From Halomonas sp. HAL1 (GTDB taxonomy: Bacteria; Pseudomonadota; Gammaproteobacteria; Pseudomonadales; Halomonadaceae): a stretch of 64,000 nucleotides of DNA. The notes under the pieces were generated by a model. That model was not told where the DNA came from, ran no database searches, and saw only the letters and a list, made by a program, of their open reading frames with translations. Of the stretch, positions 19,052 to 30,177 are shown one piece after another. The stretch is taken from the NCBI RefSeq assembly GCF_030544485.1, contig NZ_CP130610.1:1612001-1676000 (forward strand), written 5' to 3'. The translations under genes were made by a program, and so were the position numbers. Numbering within the stretch: the first letter of the stretch is position 1; each line of letters opens with the position of its first letter.

Positions 19052-20290
19052 ATGGCACGGAAAAGGGTAGTGGTAACTGGGTTAGGCCTGGTGACCCCAG
19101 TGGGCAATAGCGTAGATGAATCGTGGGCCAACATTGTTGCTGGTAAAAGCGGTATTACGCCTATTGAGCATTTTGACACCAGTGGCTTTAACACGCGTTT
19201 TGGTGGGTCGATCAAGAACTTTGATATTAGTCCGTACCTGAATCCTAAAGATGCTCGCAAGATGGATCTCTTTATTCAGTACGGTATGGCGGCGGGCGCT
19301 CAAGCGGTTGAAGATTCCGGTATCGAGTGCACTGAAGAGAATGCGGATCGTATCGGTGTGGCTATCGGTTCAGGCATTGGCGGTCTACCCATGATTGAAC
19401 ATAACCACAACGCGCTCAACAAGGGTGGGGCCCGTAAGGTGTCGCCGTTCTTTGTGCCGGGTTCCATCATTAATATGATTTCGGGCAATATGGCGATTCA
19501 GCACGGCTTTAGAGGGCCGAATATCGCGATTACCACTGCCTGTACCACCGGTACCCATAATATTGGCTACAGCGCGCGCACGATCGCCTATGGCGACGCA
19601 GACGTCATGGTCTGTGGTGGTGCCGAGATGGCGACAACCCCGCTAGGTCTGGGCGGCTTTTCAGCTGCACGCGCGCTCTCAACACGTAATGATGATCCTC
19701 AGGCGGCCAGCCGCCCGTGGGATACTGATCGCGATGGCTTTGTGTTATCGGACGGTGCGGGTGTGTTGGTGCTAGAAGAGTATGAGCATGCCAAAGCGCG
19801 CGGCGCTCACATCTATGCCGAGCTGGTCGGTTTTGGCATGAGTGATGATGCTTACCACATGACATCGCCACCGGAAGACGGCCGTGGTGCAGCGCTCTCT
19901 ATGCGCAATGCCATCAAAGATGCCCAGGTTGACGTTTCTGAAGTGCACTATATCAATGCCCATGGCACTTCAACCGCGGCAGGTGACCTGGCAGAAAGTC
20001 GAGCCATTGAGAACGTACTGGGTGATGCAGCCAATAATGTGGCCGTGAGCTCTACCAAGTCGATGATCGGCCACCTGTTGGGTGCCGCTGGTGCGGTAGA
20101 GGCAGTGTTCAGCATTCTGGCAATTCGTGACCAGATCGCACCGCCGACCATCAACCTGGATAACCCGCAGCCGGGTTGCAATCTGGATTATGTGCCGCAC
20201 ACCGCGCGGAACATGCGGATTGATATGGCGCTTTCCAACTCCTTTGGCTTTGGTGGCACTAACGGTTCGCTGTTATTCAAGAAGGTGTAA
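19052..20290 (+). CDS. fabF: 3-oxoacyl-[ACP] synthase II
   Basis: Condensing enzyme (KAS II) for fatty-acid elongation. The Cys-His-His triad is visible as Cys in [12 protein letters not shown] near residue 164, His in [11 protein letters not shown] near 304 and His in [12 protein letters not shown] near 340. GAGGAAAG before the ATG at 19052 decides the start ([10 protein letters not shown]) and gives 412 residues, the normal length. A TTATACT hexamer about 70 bp upstream may serve an extra promoter after the acpP terminator. Confidence 0.97.
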   Translation: MARKRVVVTGLGLVTPVGNSVDESWANIVAGKSGITPIEHFDTSGFNTRFGGSIKNFDISPYLNPKDARKMDLFIQYGMAAGAQAVEDSGIECTEENADRIGVAIGSGIGGLPMIEHNHNALNKGGARKVSPFFVPGSIINMISGNMAIQHGFRGPNIAITTACTTGTHNIGYSARTIAYGDADVMVCGGAEMATTPLGLGGFSAARALSTRNDDPQAASRPWDTDRDGFVLSDGAGVLVLEEYEHAKARGAHIYAELVGFGMSDDAYHMTSPPEDGRGAALSMRNAIKDAQVDVSEVHYINAHGTSTAAGDLAESRAIENVLGDAANNVAVSSTKSMIGHLLGAAGAVEAVFSILAIRDQIAPPTINLDNPQPGCNLDYVPHTARNMRIDMALSNSFGFGGTNGSLLFKKV

Positions 20291-20296
20291 TTGACG

Positions 20297-21109
20297 ATGT
20301 TGCCGCCCGCGTTATCTGACGAACAAACTGTGCCGTTTGATGATCGCGGGCTAGCGTATGGTGATGGTCTCTTTGAAACGGTACTGTTGCGTGCAGGTGC
20401 ACCGGTGCTGTGGCGCTATCACACAGACCGCCTAGCGAAGGGGTGTCGGCGCCTAAATATACCGTTACCTTGCCAAGCAGCACTAGATGCCACGTGGCAG
20501 GGTGATTGCACCGCTGAGCTGGAAGTCCTCAAGCTTATCCTGACGCGTGGCAGTGGCGGGCGGGGTTATGCGCAGCCGGATGAAGTAACACCGCGTTTGC
20601 TTAGTCGCCGTACGCCATTTCAGCCCTCGATTCAGCGCTGGCAGCAGGGTGTCACAGTCAGGCTTTGTGATTTGCGCCTTAGCCGCCAGCCGCGGTTAGC
20701 CGGTATTAAGCATCTTAATCGGCTGGAGAACGTACTGGCCCGCCAGGAGTGGAGCGATGCCGCGACCGCCGAAGGTCTGCTCGCTGATAGCGAAGGCCGG
20801 GTCATAGAAGCCACCAGTATGAATGTTTTTTGGCTGCAGGCGGGGCAGGTGTTCACGCCTTTTATTGACCAATGCGGCGTAGCAGGAACACTGCGCGCTG
20901 GTTTAATTGATCAAGGTGTCGTAGCCCAGGGGGGGGTGTCGCTGGATCGCCTTGCAGAGGTCGAGCGGCTATGGGTAGCAAACTCTGTTCAGGGAGTGTG
21001 GCCCGTGTCGACGCTGCTAGCAGCGGATGGCTCGTTGCTGCAGCGCTGGGCTGTGAGTGAGTCTGATCCCTTCCAACGCTTGGCCCATCAGTTGTTAGGC
21101 TTTGCCTAA
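20297..21109 (+). CDS. pabC: Aminodeoxychorismate lyase
   Basis: PLP-dependent fold-type IV enzyme that splits aminodeoxychorismate into 4-aminobenzoate and pyruvate for folate. Visible are FDDRGLAYGDGLFET near residue 15, GIKHLNRLENVLAR with the PLP Lys near 137, and EATSMNVFW near 172. The ATG at 20297 was preferred to an in-frame TTG two codons earlier. pabC between fabF and mltG is the conserved gammaproteobacterial order, although folate synthesis is not obviously tied to its neighbours. Confidence 0.94.
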   Translation: MLPPALSDEQTVPFDDRGLAYGDGLFETVLLRAGAPVLWRYHTDRLAKGCRRLNIPLPCQAALDATWQGDCTAELEVLKLILTRGSGGRGYAQPDEVTPRLLSRRTPFQPSIQRWQQGVTVRLCDLRLSRQPRLAGIKHLNRLENVLARQEWSDAATAEGLLADSEGRVIEATSMNVFWLQAGQVFTPFIDQCGVAGTLRAGLIDQGVVAQGGVSLDRLAEVERLWVANSVQGVWPVSTLLAADGSLLQRWAVSESDPFQRLAHQLLGFA

Positions 21110-21156
21110 ACGCCAGCCTTTTTATCAATATCGCCCCGCAATTATTTTGAGGTGTC

Positions 21157-22164
21157 ATGGTGAAACGGTTATTAACCGCTTTGTTAGTCGTAGTCATAAT
21201 CGGGGCTGCCGGTGCAGTAGGTGGTTATTTTTATTGGCAGAGCCGCTTAGAGGCACCGCTAGCGCTTGATGAGCCAACGCTTTACCAAGTGCCTTCTGGT
21301 GCGGGGTTTCATCAGGTGGTGGCGGAGTTGGAATCCCAGGGCATACTGGAAGATGCTTGGGCGTTTCGCTTATTAGCGCGGGTGGAGCCTGAGCGCGTGC
21401 CGCGGTTGCGTACTGGGGAATATCAGCTTTTGCCGGATATGAGCGGGCTGGAAATGATGGCGCTGCTAGGCAGTAATAACGTTGTCACCTATCGGCTGAC
21501 GATTCCTGAGGGGTGGACCTTTCGTCAAATGCGCGACTTGCTTAATGCCGCGCCAAAACTTGACCATCGCACGGCTGATTTGAGCGACGAAGAGGTGATG
21601 GCACTACTTGATCGTGAAGGCACCTTTCCTGAGGGATGGTTCTTTCCCGATACCTATCGTTACCACTTGGGGATGAGCGACGTCGATCTACTACAGCAGT
21701 CGCTTGAGCGTATGGAAAGAATTCTGGACAGTGTCTGGGAAGAGCGTGCCGACGACCTGACCATTGAGTCACCCTATGAGGCGCTTATTATGGCCTCTTT
21801 GATTGAGCGCGAAACGGGGGCGCCGGAGGAGCGTCGTGAAATCGCCGGTGTGTTCAAGCGACGCATGGAGCAGGGAATGCGCTTACAAACCGACCCGACG
21901 ATTATTTATGGCATGGGCGAGCGCTATGAAGGCCGCATCACCCGCGCTGATCTACGTGAAGCGACGCCCTATAACACTTATGTGATTGATGGCATGCCGC
22001 CCACGCCGATCGCTTTGCCGGGGCGTGCGTCATTGGAAGCGGCGGTAAACCCGCTACCCGGCGAAACGCTCTATTTTGTTTCCCGGGGCGATGGCACACA
22101 TCACTTCTCGCGTACATTGCGGGAGCATAATAATGCCGTTAATCGCTATATTCGCAATCGGTAA
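21157..22164 (+). CDS. mltG: Endolytic murein transglycosylase MltG (YceG-like)
   Basis: Inner-membrane lytic transglycosylase that cuts nascent peptidoglycan and is thought to set glycan chain ends. The 335 residues have an N-terminal membrane anchor (about 4-27), a LysM-like segment, and the YceG catalytic domain with Glu217 in MASLIERETG, matching catalytic Glu218 of the E. coli protein. TPIALPGRASLEAAVNP and YFVSRGDGTHHFS near the end are typical. A GTG one codon later is an alternative start. Confidence 0.96.
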   Translation: MVKRLLTALLVVVIIGAAGAVGGYFYWQSRLEAPLALDEPTLYQVPSGAGFHQVVAELESQGILEDAWAFRLLARVEPERVPRLRTGEYQLLPDMSGLEMMALLGSNNVVTYRLTIPEGWTFRQMRDLLNAAPKLDHRTADLSDEEVMALLDREGTFPEGWFFPDTYRYHLGMSDVDLLQQSLERMERILDSVWEERADDLTIESPYEALIMASLIERETGAPEERREIAGVFKRRMEQGMRLQTDPTIIYGMGERYEGRITRADLREATPYNTYVIDGMPPTPIALPGRASLEAAVNPLPGETLYFVSRGDGTHHFSRTLREHNNAVNRYIRNR

Positions 22165-22169
22165 TAGCT

Positions 22170-23865
<1,696 letters not shown>

Positions 23866-23909
23866 CGGAATGTGTTCTCCCTATTTCACAGTAATCTAGC
23901 GAGGTTGTT

Positions 23910-24245
23910 ATGGCAGCCCAAAAAGCGCTCTCTCTTAACATTCCCGATGTGCCGACACTGCTCTCCGCTTATATGCCATTTCTGGACCGTGGGGGGATTT
24001 TTGTGCCCACTCAGACTCCCTATGCACTGGGTCAGCAGGTATTTTTACTGCTGACGCTGCCGGGTGAAAGCGAACGTCTTTCAATCACCGGCCACGTGGT
24101 ATGGGTCTCGCCCGAGGGTGTCAGCGGCCGCCGCATTCCTGGTATTGGTCTACATTTCAGCCAGCAAGATTACCCTGTGCGTGACCGCATTGAGACGCTG
24201 CTTGCCGGACAGTTGGATAAGGCAGCCCCGTCGTTCACGCTCTGA
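23910..24245 (+). CDS. PilZ domain protein (type IV pilus assembly PilZ-like)
   Basis: A 111-residue single-domain PilZ protein lying between holB and tatD, the location of the founding pilZ gene of Pseudomonas. Hydrophobic strand segments (GGIFVPTQTPYALGQQVFLLLTL) and GHVVWVSPEG fit the fold. The N-terminal arginine-rich RxxxR c-di-GMP motif is not evident, again like the pilus-type PilZ that does not bind the nucleotide. Whether this organism has type IV pili cannot be seen in the window. Confidence 0.85.
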   Translation: MAAQKALSLNIPDVPTLLSAYMPFLDRGGIFVPTQTPYALGQQVFLLLTLPGESERLSITGHVVWVSPEGVSGRRIPGIGLHFSQQDYPVRDRIETLLAGQLDKAAPSFTL

Positions 24246-24314
24246 TTAAACCGTCGTTGATACCTTTAAAGTAAGCACCATGGTGTTAACGCCCTATCCG
24301 TTGTCGAGACCTGC

Positions 24315-25145
24315 ATGTTTGTTGATTCGCACTGTCACCTAGATCGTTTATCTGACCAGACTCACGGGGGCGACCTCGCTGCCACGCTGGAGGCTGCGCG
24401 CGCGGCCCACGTTAGCCAATTTCTTGCGGTCGCCGTTACCTTGGAGGAGTTGCCGCAACTCGCAGCCATTGCTCGTGCGCATCACGATGTGGCGATTTCT
24501 GCTGGTTTGCATCCTTTGCATCACAGTGAGAGCGAGCCCAACGTTGAGGATATAAAAGAAGCTGCCGAGCAGTATGGTGCGGTAGCCATCGGCGAAACCG
24601 GGCTGGATTATCACTACCGCGACAGCGTGCCGGTAGACGTACAGCACGAGCGTTTCAAGCGTCATTTGATCGCTGCGCGTGAGTTAGAACTACCAGTGAT
24701 TGTGCATACCCGTGAAGCAAAAGAAGAAACCCTGGCGTTGCTGCGTGAATATAGCGACCCTCGCGTGGGCGGTGTATTACACTGTTTTACTGAAGACTTG
24801 GCGATGGCCCGTGAAGCCGTAAGGCTGGGCTTTTACATTTCGTTATCGGGGATTATCACCTTTCGTAACGCTGCACCGCTGCGCGAGCTAGCCCGCCAGC
24901 TGCCGCTGGATCGCCTGCTAATCGAAACCGATAGCCCCTATCTTGCTCCTGTGCCTTATCGCGGCAAGCCCAACGAGCCGGCCTGGGTAGTGGAAGTGGC
25001 GGAGTGCATCGCTAACGAGCGGGGGATCAGTGTTGATGAGGTCGCCATGCAGACCACCGCCAACTTTTATCAGCTCTTTCGTGCCGCCGCGCCTGATGCT
25101 CCGCACCATGTCAAAGAGGCGTTAGAGCAGTCTGGGCTTCTATAG
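24315..25145 (+). CDS. tatD: TatD family metal-dependent deoxyribonuclease
   Basis: A 276-residue amidohydrolase-fold nuclease. Metal-binding motifs are visible in order: DSHCHLDRL at the N-terminus, AIGETGLDYHY near 92, VIVHTREA near 129, VLHCFTED near 155 and LIETDSPYLAP near 205. The domain is complete and of usual length. Members act as 3'-5' exonucleases on DNA. It is probably co-transcribed with the upstream tmk-holB-pilZ genes; YcfH is an alternative subgroup name that sequence alone cannot separate. Confidence 0.92.
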   Translation: MFVDSHCHLDRLSDQTHGGDLAATLEAARAAHVSQFLAVAVTLEELPQLAAIARAHHDVAISAGLHPLHHSESEPNVEDIKEAAEQYGAVAIGETGLDYHYRDSVPVDVQHERFKRHLIAARELELPVIVHTREAKEETLALLREYSDPRVGGVLHCFTEDLAMAREAVRLGFYISLSGIITFRNAAPLRELARQLPLDRLLIETDSPYLAPVPYRGKPNEPAWVVEVAECIANERGISVDEVAMQTTANFYQLFRAAAPDAPHHVKEALEQSGLL

Positions 25146-25182
25146 CCGTGTGAGTTGAATGCGCTTAAGCAAGGAGGGCGAG

Positions 25183-25746
25183 ATGAATATCGATAGATTG
25201 CTGCTGCAGCGTGACGAAGTGGGAGGCACTATTCCTCCCCTTGACCAATGGCAGCCTCCGCTCTCAGGAGACATGAACCTGCGTATTCACGCCGATGGCA
25301 GTTGGTGGCACGAAGGACAGACCTTTGCCCGTCCCAAGGTGGCGCGTTTATTGGCCACGCTGCTACGTCTTGACGAAGATGGTTACTGCTTAGTCACGCC
25401 GGTAGAGCGTTGGCGGATAGAGGTGGAAGACCTACCGCTGGTCGCTGTAGAGGCCGACTTTCACGACGATGCCTGGTGGTTCACCACCCAGTTTGACGAT
25501 GTCGTTCGCTTGGATGCCGAGCACCCGCTTTCCGTCACTTTAACGCCTCAAGGCGAGGCAGTTCCGCAACTGCCGGTACGTTTTGGGCTGGCCGCCAGGC
25601 TGCACCGTAATGTGTATTACCAGCTTGTTGACGCAGCAGAAGCCCGTGAAAACGACGATGGCACTACTGAGATTGGGTTAATGAGTGCTGGTCAGTGGTT
25701 TGCGCTCGGTCAGCTTGACGATGAAGCATCAGGCGAGGCGCCGTGA
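25183..25746 (+). CDS. DUF1285 family protein
   Basis: A 187-residue protein of the DUF1285 family, whose function is unknown. The family core appears as NLRIHADGSWWHEGQ near residue 33, followed by the VARLLATLLRLDEDGYCLVTPVE block and aromatic/acidic motifs such as HDDAWWFTTQ. AAGGAGG five bases before the ATG at 25183 sets the start. The stop overlaps the GTG of the helicase gene (GTGA), so the two are translationally coupled; whether that reflects a shared job is not known. Confidence 0.85.
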   Translation: MNIDRLLLQRDEVGGTIPPLDQWQPPLSGDMNLRIHADGSWWHEGQTFARPKVARLLATLLRLDEDGYCLVTPVERWRIEVEDLPLVAVEADFHDDAWWFTTQFDDVVRLDAEHPLSVTLTPQGEAVPQLPVRFGLAARLHRNVYYQLVDAAEARENDDGTTEIGLMSAGQWFALGQLDDEASGEAP

Positions 25747-27956
25747 AGTTAACCGCTGAACAGCAGGCCGTTGTGAATCATACCGCCGGTCATGCGCGGG
25801 TGGCGGCCGTCGCAGGCGCAGGTAAAACCACTACCATGGCCGCTCGGGTGCTACACCTGTTGGCCCGTGGTGTGCCGCAAAAGCGCATTCTGGTGTTGAT
25901 GTTTAACCGTTCCGCCAAGGATGATTTTCAGCGCCGTTTAGCGTCAATGGCGCCTGCCGGGCAGGCGCTGCCGGATGTGCGCACGTTTCACTCGCTGGGC
26001 CACCGCTTAACCCAAAGCCTATGTCGCTGGGGGGCGTTTGCGCCTCGTCAGCTATTATCCGCCGATTGGCAATTAGAGAGGCTGCTTCGTCAAGCGAGCC
26101 TTAATGTGCTGCGCGACGCAGTTGAGCGCCGTGATGCTGCGCTAGAAGGAGATCGGCTTGAAACCTTGGCCCACTTCTGCGGCTTGGTTAAAGCAGAGAT
26201 GATTACCCCTGAATCGCTCTATGAACGACTCAATGTTGACCCGGATACCGACTATTTTCCGGCCGCTTTTGCCGAGGCGGAGCGGCTACTAGAGTCGGAA
26301 GGGGTGATGACCTACGCTGATTTACTTTATCGCCCTTTGCAGGCATTAGAGGAGGATAGCGCCCTGCGTGGTCGCGTCGAGGGGTTTCTGGATCATGTCA
26401 TTATTGACGAGTATCAAGATATTAATGCCGCTCAGCAGCGCCTTTTATCAGTGCTGGTGGGCAGCCGTGCTGAGGTAATGGCGGTCGGCGATGCTAACCA
26501 ATGCATCTATGAGTGGCGTGGCGCCAAACCCGATACGATGCTGGAAAATTTTACCGCCACCTTTGGCGAGGCCACCGACTACCCACTATCTACCACGTTC
26601 CGTCATGGCCATGCCTTGGCGCTTACCGCTAATCATGCCATTGCCGCCAATCAGCGCCGCCCCAATCAGCTGTGTCTGGCCGCACCCAATAACCCTGATA
26701 CGCGCGTCTCGGTCGGGCAGGGCAGCCGGCTGTTACTGGATGCCTTGATGGATTGGCAGGCCCAGGGGCGTGCATTTAACGAGGCCAGTTTGCTGGTGCG
26801 TAGTTGGGCGCTTTCAGTACCTTTCCAGCTGGCGCTTTTGCAGGCGGGAATCCCGTTTCGGCTTCAGCGCGAGGATCGTTTTGTCTTTCGTCTGCCGTTG
26901 GTACAGGCACTCGCTGGGTACTTGAAGCTGTCGCGTCGTCCCGATCTGCTGCGCGATCCGCAGCAACTATTACTGCTGCTTTCCCAGCCGACTCCCTTTG
27001 TTGCTCGTGAGCGACTGCAGCGATTAGCCCATCAGCTGGCGACTACTCAGCAATGGCCTGAGCGGCATGACCCTATGTTGACGGCATTAAAGCCGATCCA
27101 ACGGCGTACGCTTAAAAAACGCTGGTTGCTGCTATGTGAATTGCCGCAGCTGAGTGCATGGCCGCCCGCCAAGCTGTTAAGGCATGTAGTGGAAACCATT
27201 GAGGCGGAAAAAACACTTAAACGGGCAGCGGCGCGGCGGGATAAAGGCGAAGAGGATGTACGCTTACTTGATGTATTAATCGAACAAGCCCAAAGCGTTC
27301 AAGATCCAGATGCCTTCATCGAGCTGCTGGAGCGTCCGGTTGAAAACCAGGCGGGCGGCGTGCTGATTAGCACAGTGCACGGTGCCAAAGGGCTTGAGTG
27401 GCCACTGGTCGCAGTAGTCGGTGTCAATGAAGAGGATTTTCCCCACTATAGCCGCGATAATCCACTTAGCGATGAGCGCTTGGAGGAGGAGCGGCGGTTG
27501 TTCTACGTAGCCATCACTCGTGCCCAAGAACAGCTATTAGTGCTCCATGATGGGGGCGCACATCGTCCCAGTCGCTTTATTGCCGAAAGTGCCTGGCAGG
27601 ACAGTATGCGTGTGGCCTCTTGTCTAGCTAACCCCAATGCGCCAGAAGCATCGCTGCAAGTGACATCGGTGGGGCTGGTTGAGCGTTATCTGGCGCGTTT
27701 AGGACGTGATGACATTGTGCTCGCAGCGGCACACGTGGAAGAGCATAAGACAACTTATTCGGCCGATACGCGCTTTTATCCCGGTCAGCGTCTGCACCAT
27801 GCGGTATTTGGTGAGGGGGAAGTGGCGGCTGTAGAGGGAAATGCGAGCGACCCGGTGATTGATGTGCGCTTTGACCAAGCTGGCCGTCGCAGGCTTATTG
27901 CCCGCCGAGCGCCCATTCAGCTATTGGAATGCTCGCAAAGCGCTATTCTCTCTTAG
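25743..27956 (+). CDS. UvrD/Rep-family (SF1A) DNA helicase
   Basis: A 737-residue superfamily 1 helicase. Motifs in order: Q motif LTAEQQAVV, Walker A AGAGKTTTM near residue 25, motif II VIIDEYQD near 220, motif III GDANQCIYEWRGA near 250, motif IV STTFRHGH, motif V STVHGAKGLEW near 545 and motif VI VAITRAQEQL near 590. The C-terminus has FYPGQRLHHAVFGEGEVAAVEG, the UvrD/PcrA-type Tudor-like tail that can contact RNA polymerase. It is distinct from canonical uvrD and rep, so I give no symbol. The GTG start overlaps the DUF1285 stop. Confidence 0.93.
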   Translation: MKLTAEQQAVVNHTAGHARVAAVAGAGKTTTMAARVLHLLARGVPQKRILVLMFNRSAKDDFQRRLASMAPAGQALPDVRTFHSLGHRLTQSLCRWGAFAPRQLLSADWQLERLLRQASLNVLRDAVERRDAALEGDRLETLAHFCGLVKAEMITPESLYERLNVDPDTDYFPAAFAEAERLLESEGVMTYADLLYRPLQALEEDSALRGRVEGFLDHVIIDEYQDINAAQQRLLSVLVGSRAEVMAVGDANQCIYEWRGAKPDTMLENFTATFGEATDYPLSTTFRHGHALALTANHAIAANQRRPNQLCLAAPNNPDTRVSVGQGSRLLLDALMDWQAQGRAFNEASLLVRSWALSVPFQLALLQAGIPFRLQREDRFVFRLPLVQALAGYLKLSRRPDLLRDPQQLLLLLSQPTPFVARERLQRLAHQLATTQQWPERHDPMLTALKPIQRRTLKKRWLLLCELPQLSAWPPAKLLRHVVETIEAEKTLKRAAARRDKGEEDVRLLDVLIEQAQSVQDPDAFIELLERPVENQAGGVLISTVHGAKGLEWPLVAVVGVNEEDFPHYSRDNPLSDERLEEERRLFYVAITRAQEQLLVLHDGGAHRPSRFIAESAWQDSMRVASCLANPNAPEASLQVTSVGLVERYLARLGRDDIVLAAAHVEEHKTTYSADTRFYPGQRLHHAVFGEGEVAAVEGNASDPVIDVRFDQAGRRRLIARRAPIQLLECSQSAILS

Positions 27957-27985
27957 CGTATAAGTTGAATGCGAAAGGGGGGGGC

Positions 27986-28022
27986 TACGGCTAGTAGGAA
28001 TGCACGCTCCCTTCTAGCCGTA
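27986..28022. terminator. Possible terminator/inverted repeat between helicase and etfD
   Basis: Nine-base perfect arms TACGGCTAG (27986-27994) and CTAGCCGTA (28014-28022) around a 19-base loop, located between two convergent genes. There is no clear U-run on either side, so it is a weak terminator candidate. Confidence 0.45.
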
Positions 28023-28039
28023 ACGTTCATGCGGCTGTC

Positions 28040-29704
28040 TTACATATTAGGATAGTTGGGGCCGCCGCCGCCTTCCGGTGCTACCCACGTGATATTTTGC
28101 GCTGGGTCTTTAATATCACAGGTTTTGCAGTGTACGCAGTTCTGGAAGTTAATCTGAAAACGCGGCTGTCCCTCGCTATCTTCAACCACTTCGTACACAC
28201 CGGCCGGGCAGTAGCGCTGTGCCGGTTCTGCATATTTAGGCAGGTTCTCACGGATCGGTAGCTCCGGATCCTCCAGGCGTAAATGGCACGGCTGGTTTTC
28301 TTCATGATTGGTATTCGACAGAAACACTGATGACGGTTTGTCGAAGGAAAGCTTTCCATCCGGCTTGGGATAGTTAATCTTTTCAAACTCGTCCGCAGGC
28401 TTCAGGGCGCCGTGATCGGTAGTGGTGTCATGCACGTTGGGTAACTTGTTGCCCAGCAGCTGGTGGGCAAAGTTATACGCGCCGCCACCGATGGTGCCAT
28501 ATTTATGGATAGCCGGGCCGAAGCTGGCGCTCTCTTTAAGCTCTTGATACGCCCAGCTGGCTTCCCACTTCTGAGTAAAACTCGTCAGTTCCTGAGCGCC
28601 CTCATCACCGCCTTTAATTGCCTCAAACACGCTCTCGGCAGCCACTAAGCCCGACTTCATGGCGGTGTGTAAGCCCTTAATTTTGGAAAAGTTGAGCGTG
28701 CCCGCATCACAGCCGACCAGCAGGCCTCCGGGGAAAGTCATTTTTGGCAGGCAGTTAAAGCCACCTTTGGTAATGGCCCGGGCGCCGTAAGCAACGCGTT
28801 TGCCTTCCTTAAGGTATTGGCTAATAGCCGGATGATGTTTCATACGCTGAAATTCATCAAACGGTGAAAGCCATGGGTTTTGGTAGCCAAGATCCATAAT
28901 CAGGCCGACCACCACCTGCTGATTTTCCGCATGGTACAAAAACCACCCGCCGTGGGTGTTGTTATCTAAAGGCCAGCCTGAGCCGTGAACTACTAGGCCA
29001 GGTTCATGTTGCTCGGCAGGTACATCCCACAGCTCTTTGAGGCCAATACCGTAGTGCTGGGGGTCGCGACCCGCATCCAGCGAGAAGTCTTTAATTAAGC
29101 GCTTCCCAATATGGCCGCGCGAGCCCTCAGCAAATAGTGTGTATTTGGCGCGCAGTTCCATACCCGGCATGTAGCCATCTTTGGGTGTACCATCAGCGGC
29201 GACGCCCATATCACCAATCAGAATGCCGCGCACAGCATTATCTTCAATGATAACGTCCTGGGCGGCAAAGCCTGGAAAGATTTCAACGCCGAGCGCTTCT
29301 GCCTGCTCGGCCAGCCAGCGGCAGAGGTTACCGGCACTGATCACGTAACGTTGCTGATCGCCACCGGTGTTATGCATACTTTTCGGCACAAGTGCGTTAG
29401 GCACTTTTTGCGCTTTCTCGGCGTCCTTAAGCAAAACAACGTCATCGCGAATGGCGGGCGTATTGAGAGGCGCGCCGCGTTCTTTCCAGTCTGGAAAGAG
29501 TTCAGTCAGTGCGCGGGGCTCAAAAACCGCTCCTGACAAAATATGAGCGCCAACTTCTGAGCCTTTCTCAACCACACAGACCGTTAATTCTTGCTCCGCC
29601 TCGTTAGCTTGCTGCATGAGTCGGCAGGCGGCGGAAAGCCCGGATGGGCCAGCGCCGACAATGACGACATCAAAGTCCATTACATCGCGTTCAACAGTTT
29701 CCAC
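28040..29704 (-). CDS. etfD: Electron transfer flavoprotein-ubiquinone oxidoreductase
   Basis: Inner-membrane-associated iron-sulfur flavoprotein that passes electrons from reduced ETF to ubiquinone, linking fatty-acid and amino-acid oxidation to respiration. The 554 residues have an N-terminal FAD dinucleotide fold (VVIVGAGPSGLSAACR), a central ubiquinone-binding region, and a C-terminal 4Fe-4S domain with RYCPAGVY and NCVHCKTCDIKDP. The GTG start at 29704 has AAGGAG eight bases before it. It is divergent from etfB-etfA, so the complete electron bifurcation point from ETF to quinone is encoded here. Confidence 0.96.
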   Translation of the reverse strand: METVERDVMDFDVVIVGAGPSGLSAACRLMQQANEAEQELTVCVVEKGSEVGAHILSGAVFEPRALTELFPDWKERGAPLNTPAIRDDVVLLKDAEKAQKVPNALVPKSMHNTGGDQQRYVISAGNLCRWLAEQAEALGVEIFPGFAAQDVIIEDNAVRGILIGDMGVAADGTPKDGYMPGMELRAKYTLFAEGSRGHIGKRLIKDFSLDAGRDPQHYGIGLKELWDVPAEQHEPGLVVHGSGWPLDNNTHGGWFLYHAENQQVVVGLIMDLGYQNPWLSPFDEFQRMKHHPAISQYLKEGKRVAYGARAITKGGFNCLPKMTFPGGLLVGCDAGTLNFSKIKGLHTAMKSGLVAAESVFEAIKGGDEGAQELTSFTQKWEASWAYQELKESASFGPAIHKYGTIGGGAYNFAHQLLGNKLPNVHDTTTDHGALKPADEFEKINYPKPDGKLSFDKPSSVFLSNTNHEENQPCHLRLEDPELPIRENLPKYAEPAQRYCPAGVYEVVEDSEGQPRFQINFQNCVHCKTCDIKDPAQNITWVAPEGGGGPNYPNM

Positions 29705-30177
29705 CCGGCTTCTCCTTATTCTCTTTAAAGCGCCAATATCTGTAAAAGCTAGTGAAGGCCTACTTATGGGTACTAGCTTATAAACAGATGGCCTTAATTT
29801 AAAACGGTCGTTTGCTTCTGGTTATGCCCCATGATAGGCATAATACCTGTGTCAGGTCACGCCTACGATGGTGCAAACAGCATTTCTTGGCTGTATGTGT
29901 TGCTAGCGATAGTTCAGTGCTAAGACCAAGGCATTAGCTAGCAAGTATTGTCACTAACTGGCAGGCTATGGCAAATTGATAGGGTTTTTCAATCATGTAC
30001 CTATCAAACGCTTGAATGAATTTGACGGCACTGCCATTTTTGGCAGTGCTCGGGCAAGATGTTTTGCTAATAACGTATGCAGTAACTCTATTACTAGTCG
30101 CTATTTAATAAGGGGTGCTCGCGAAGCGGGTGCCATCCCAGGTTAACGGCTTTTATTACAAGCCAAGCGAGGAACCT
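29705..30177. promoter_or_regulatory. Divergent regulatory region between etfD and etfBA
   Basis: About 470 bp without a gene between divergent etfD and etfB. It holds two perfect inverted repeats: TTATGCC/GGCATAA (29822-29828 and 29837-29843, eight bases between) and GCACTGCCA/TGGCAGTGC (30028-30036 and 30041-30049, four T between). Both are plausible operators or leader hairpins; neither matches an operator I can name. No exact core promoter could be assigned. Confidence 0.5.

Noticed and set aside
29868..29906. 12-codon Cys-containing frame (MVQTAFLGCMCC) in the etfD/etfB gap
   Set aside because: Too short and without a ribosome-binding site; expected by chance.
29705..30177. A PsrA-type operator for the etf genes
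   Set aside because: The Pseudomonas PsrA motif (CAAAC...GTTTG type) is not visible in the gap.
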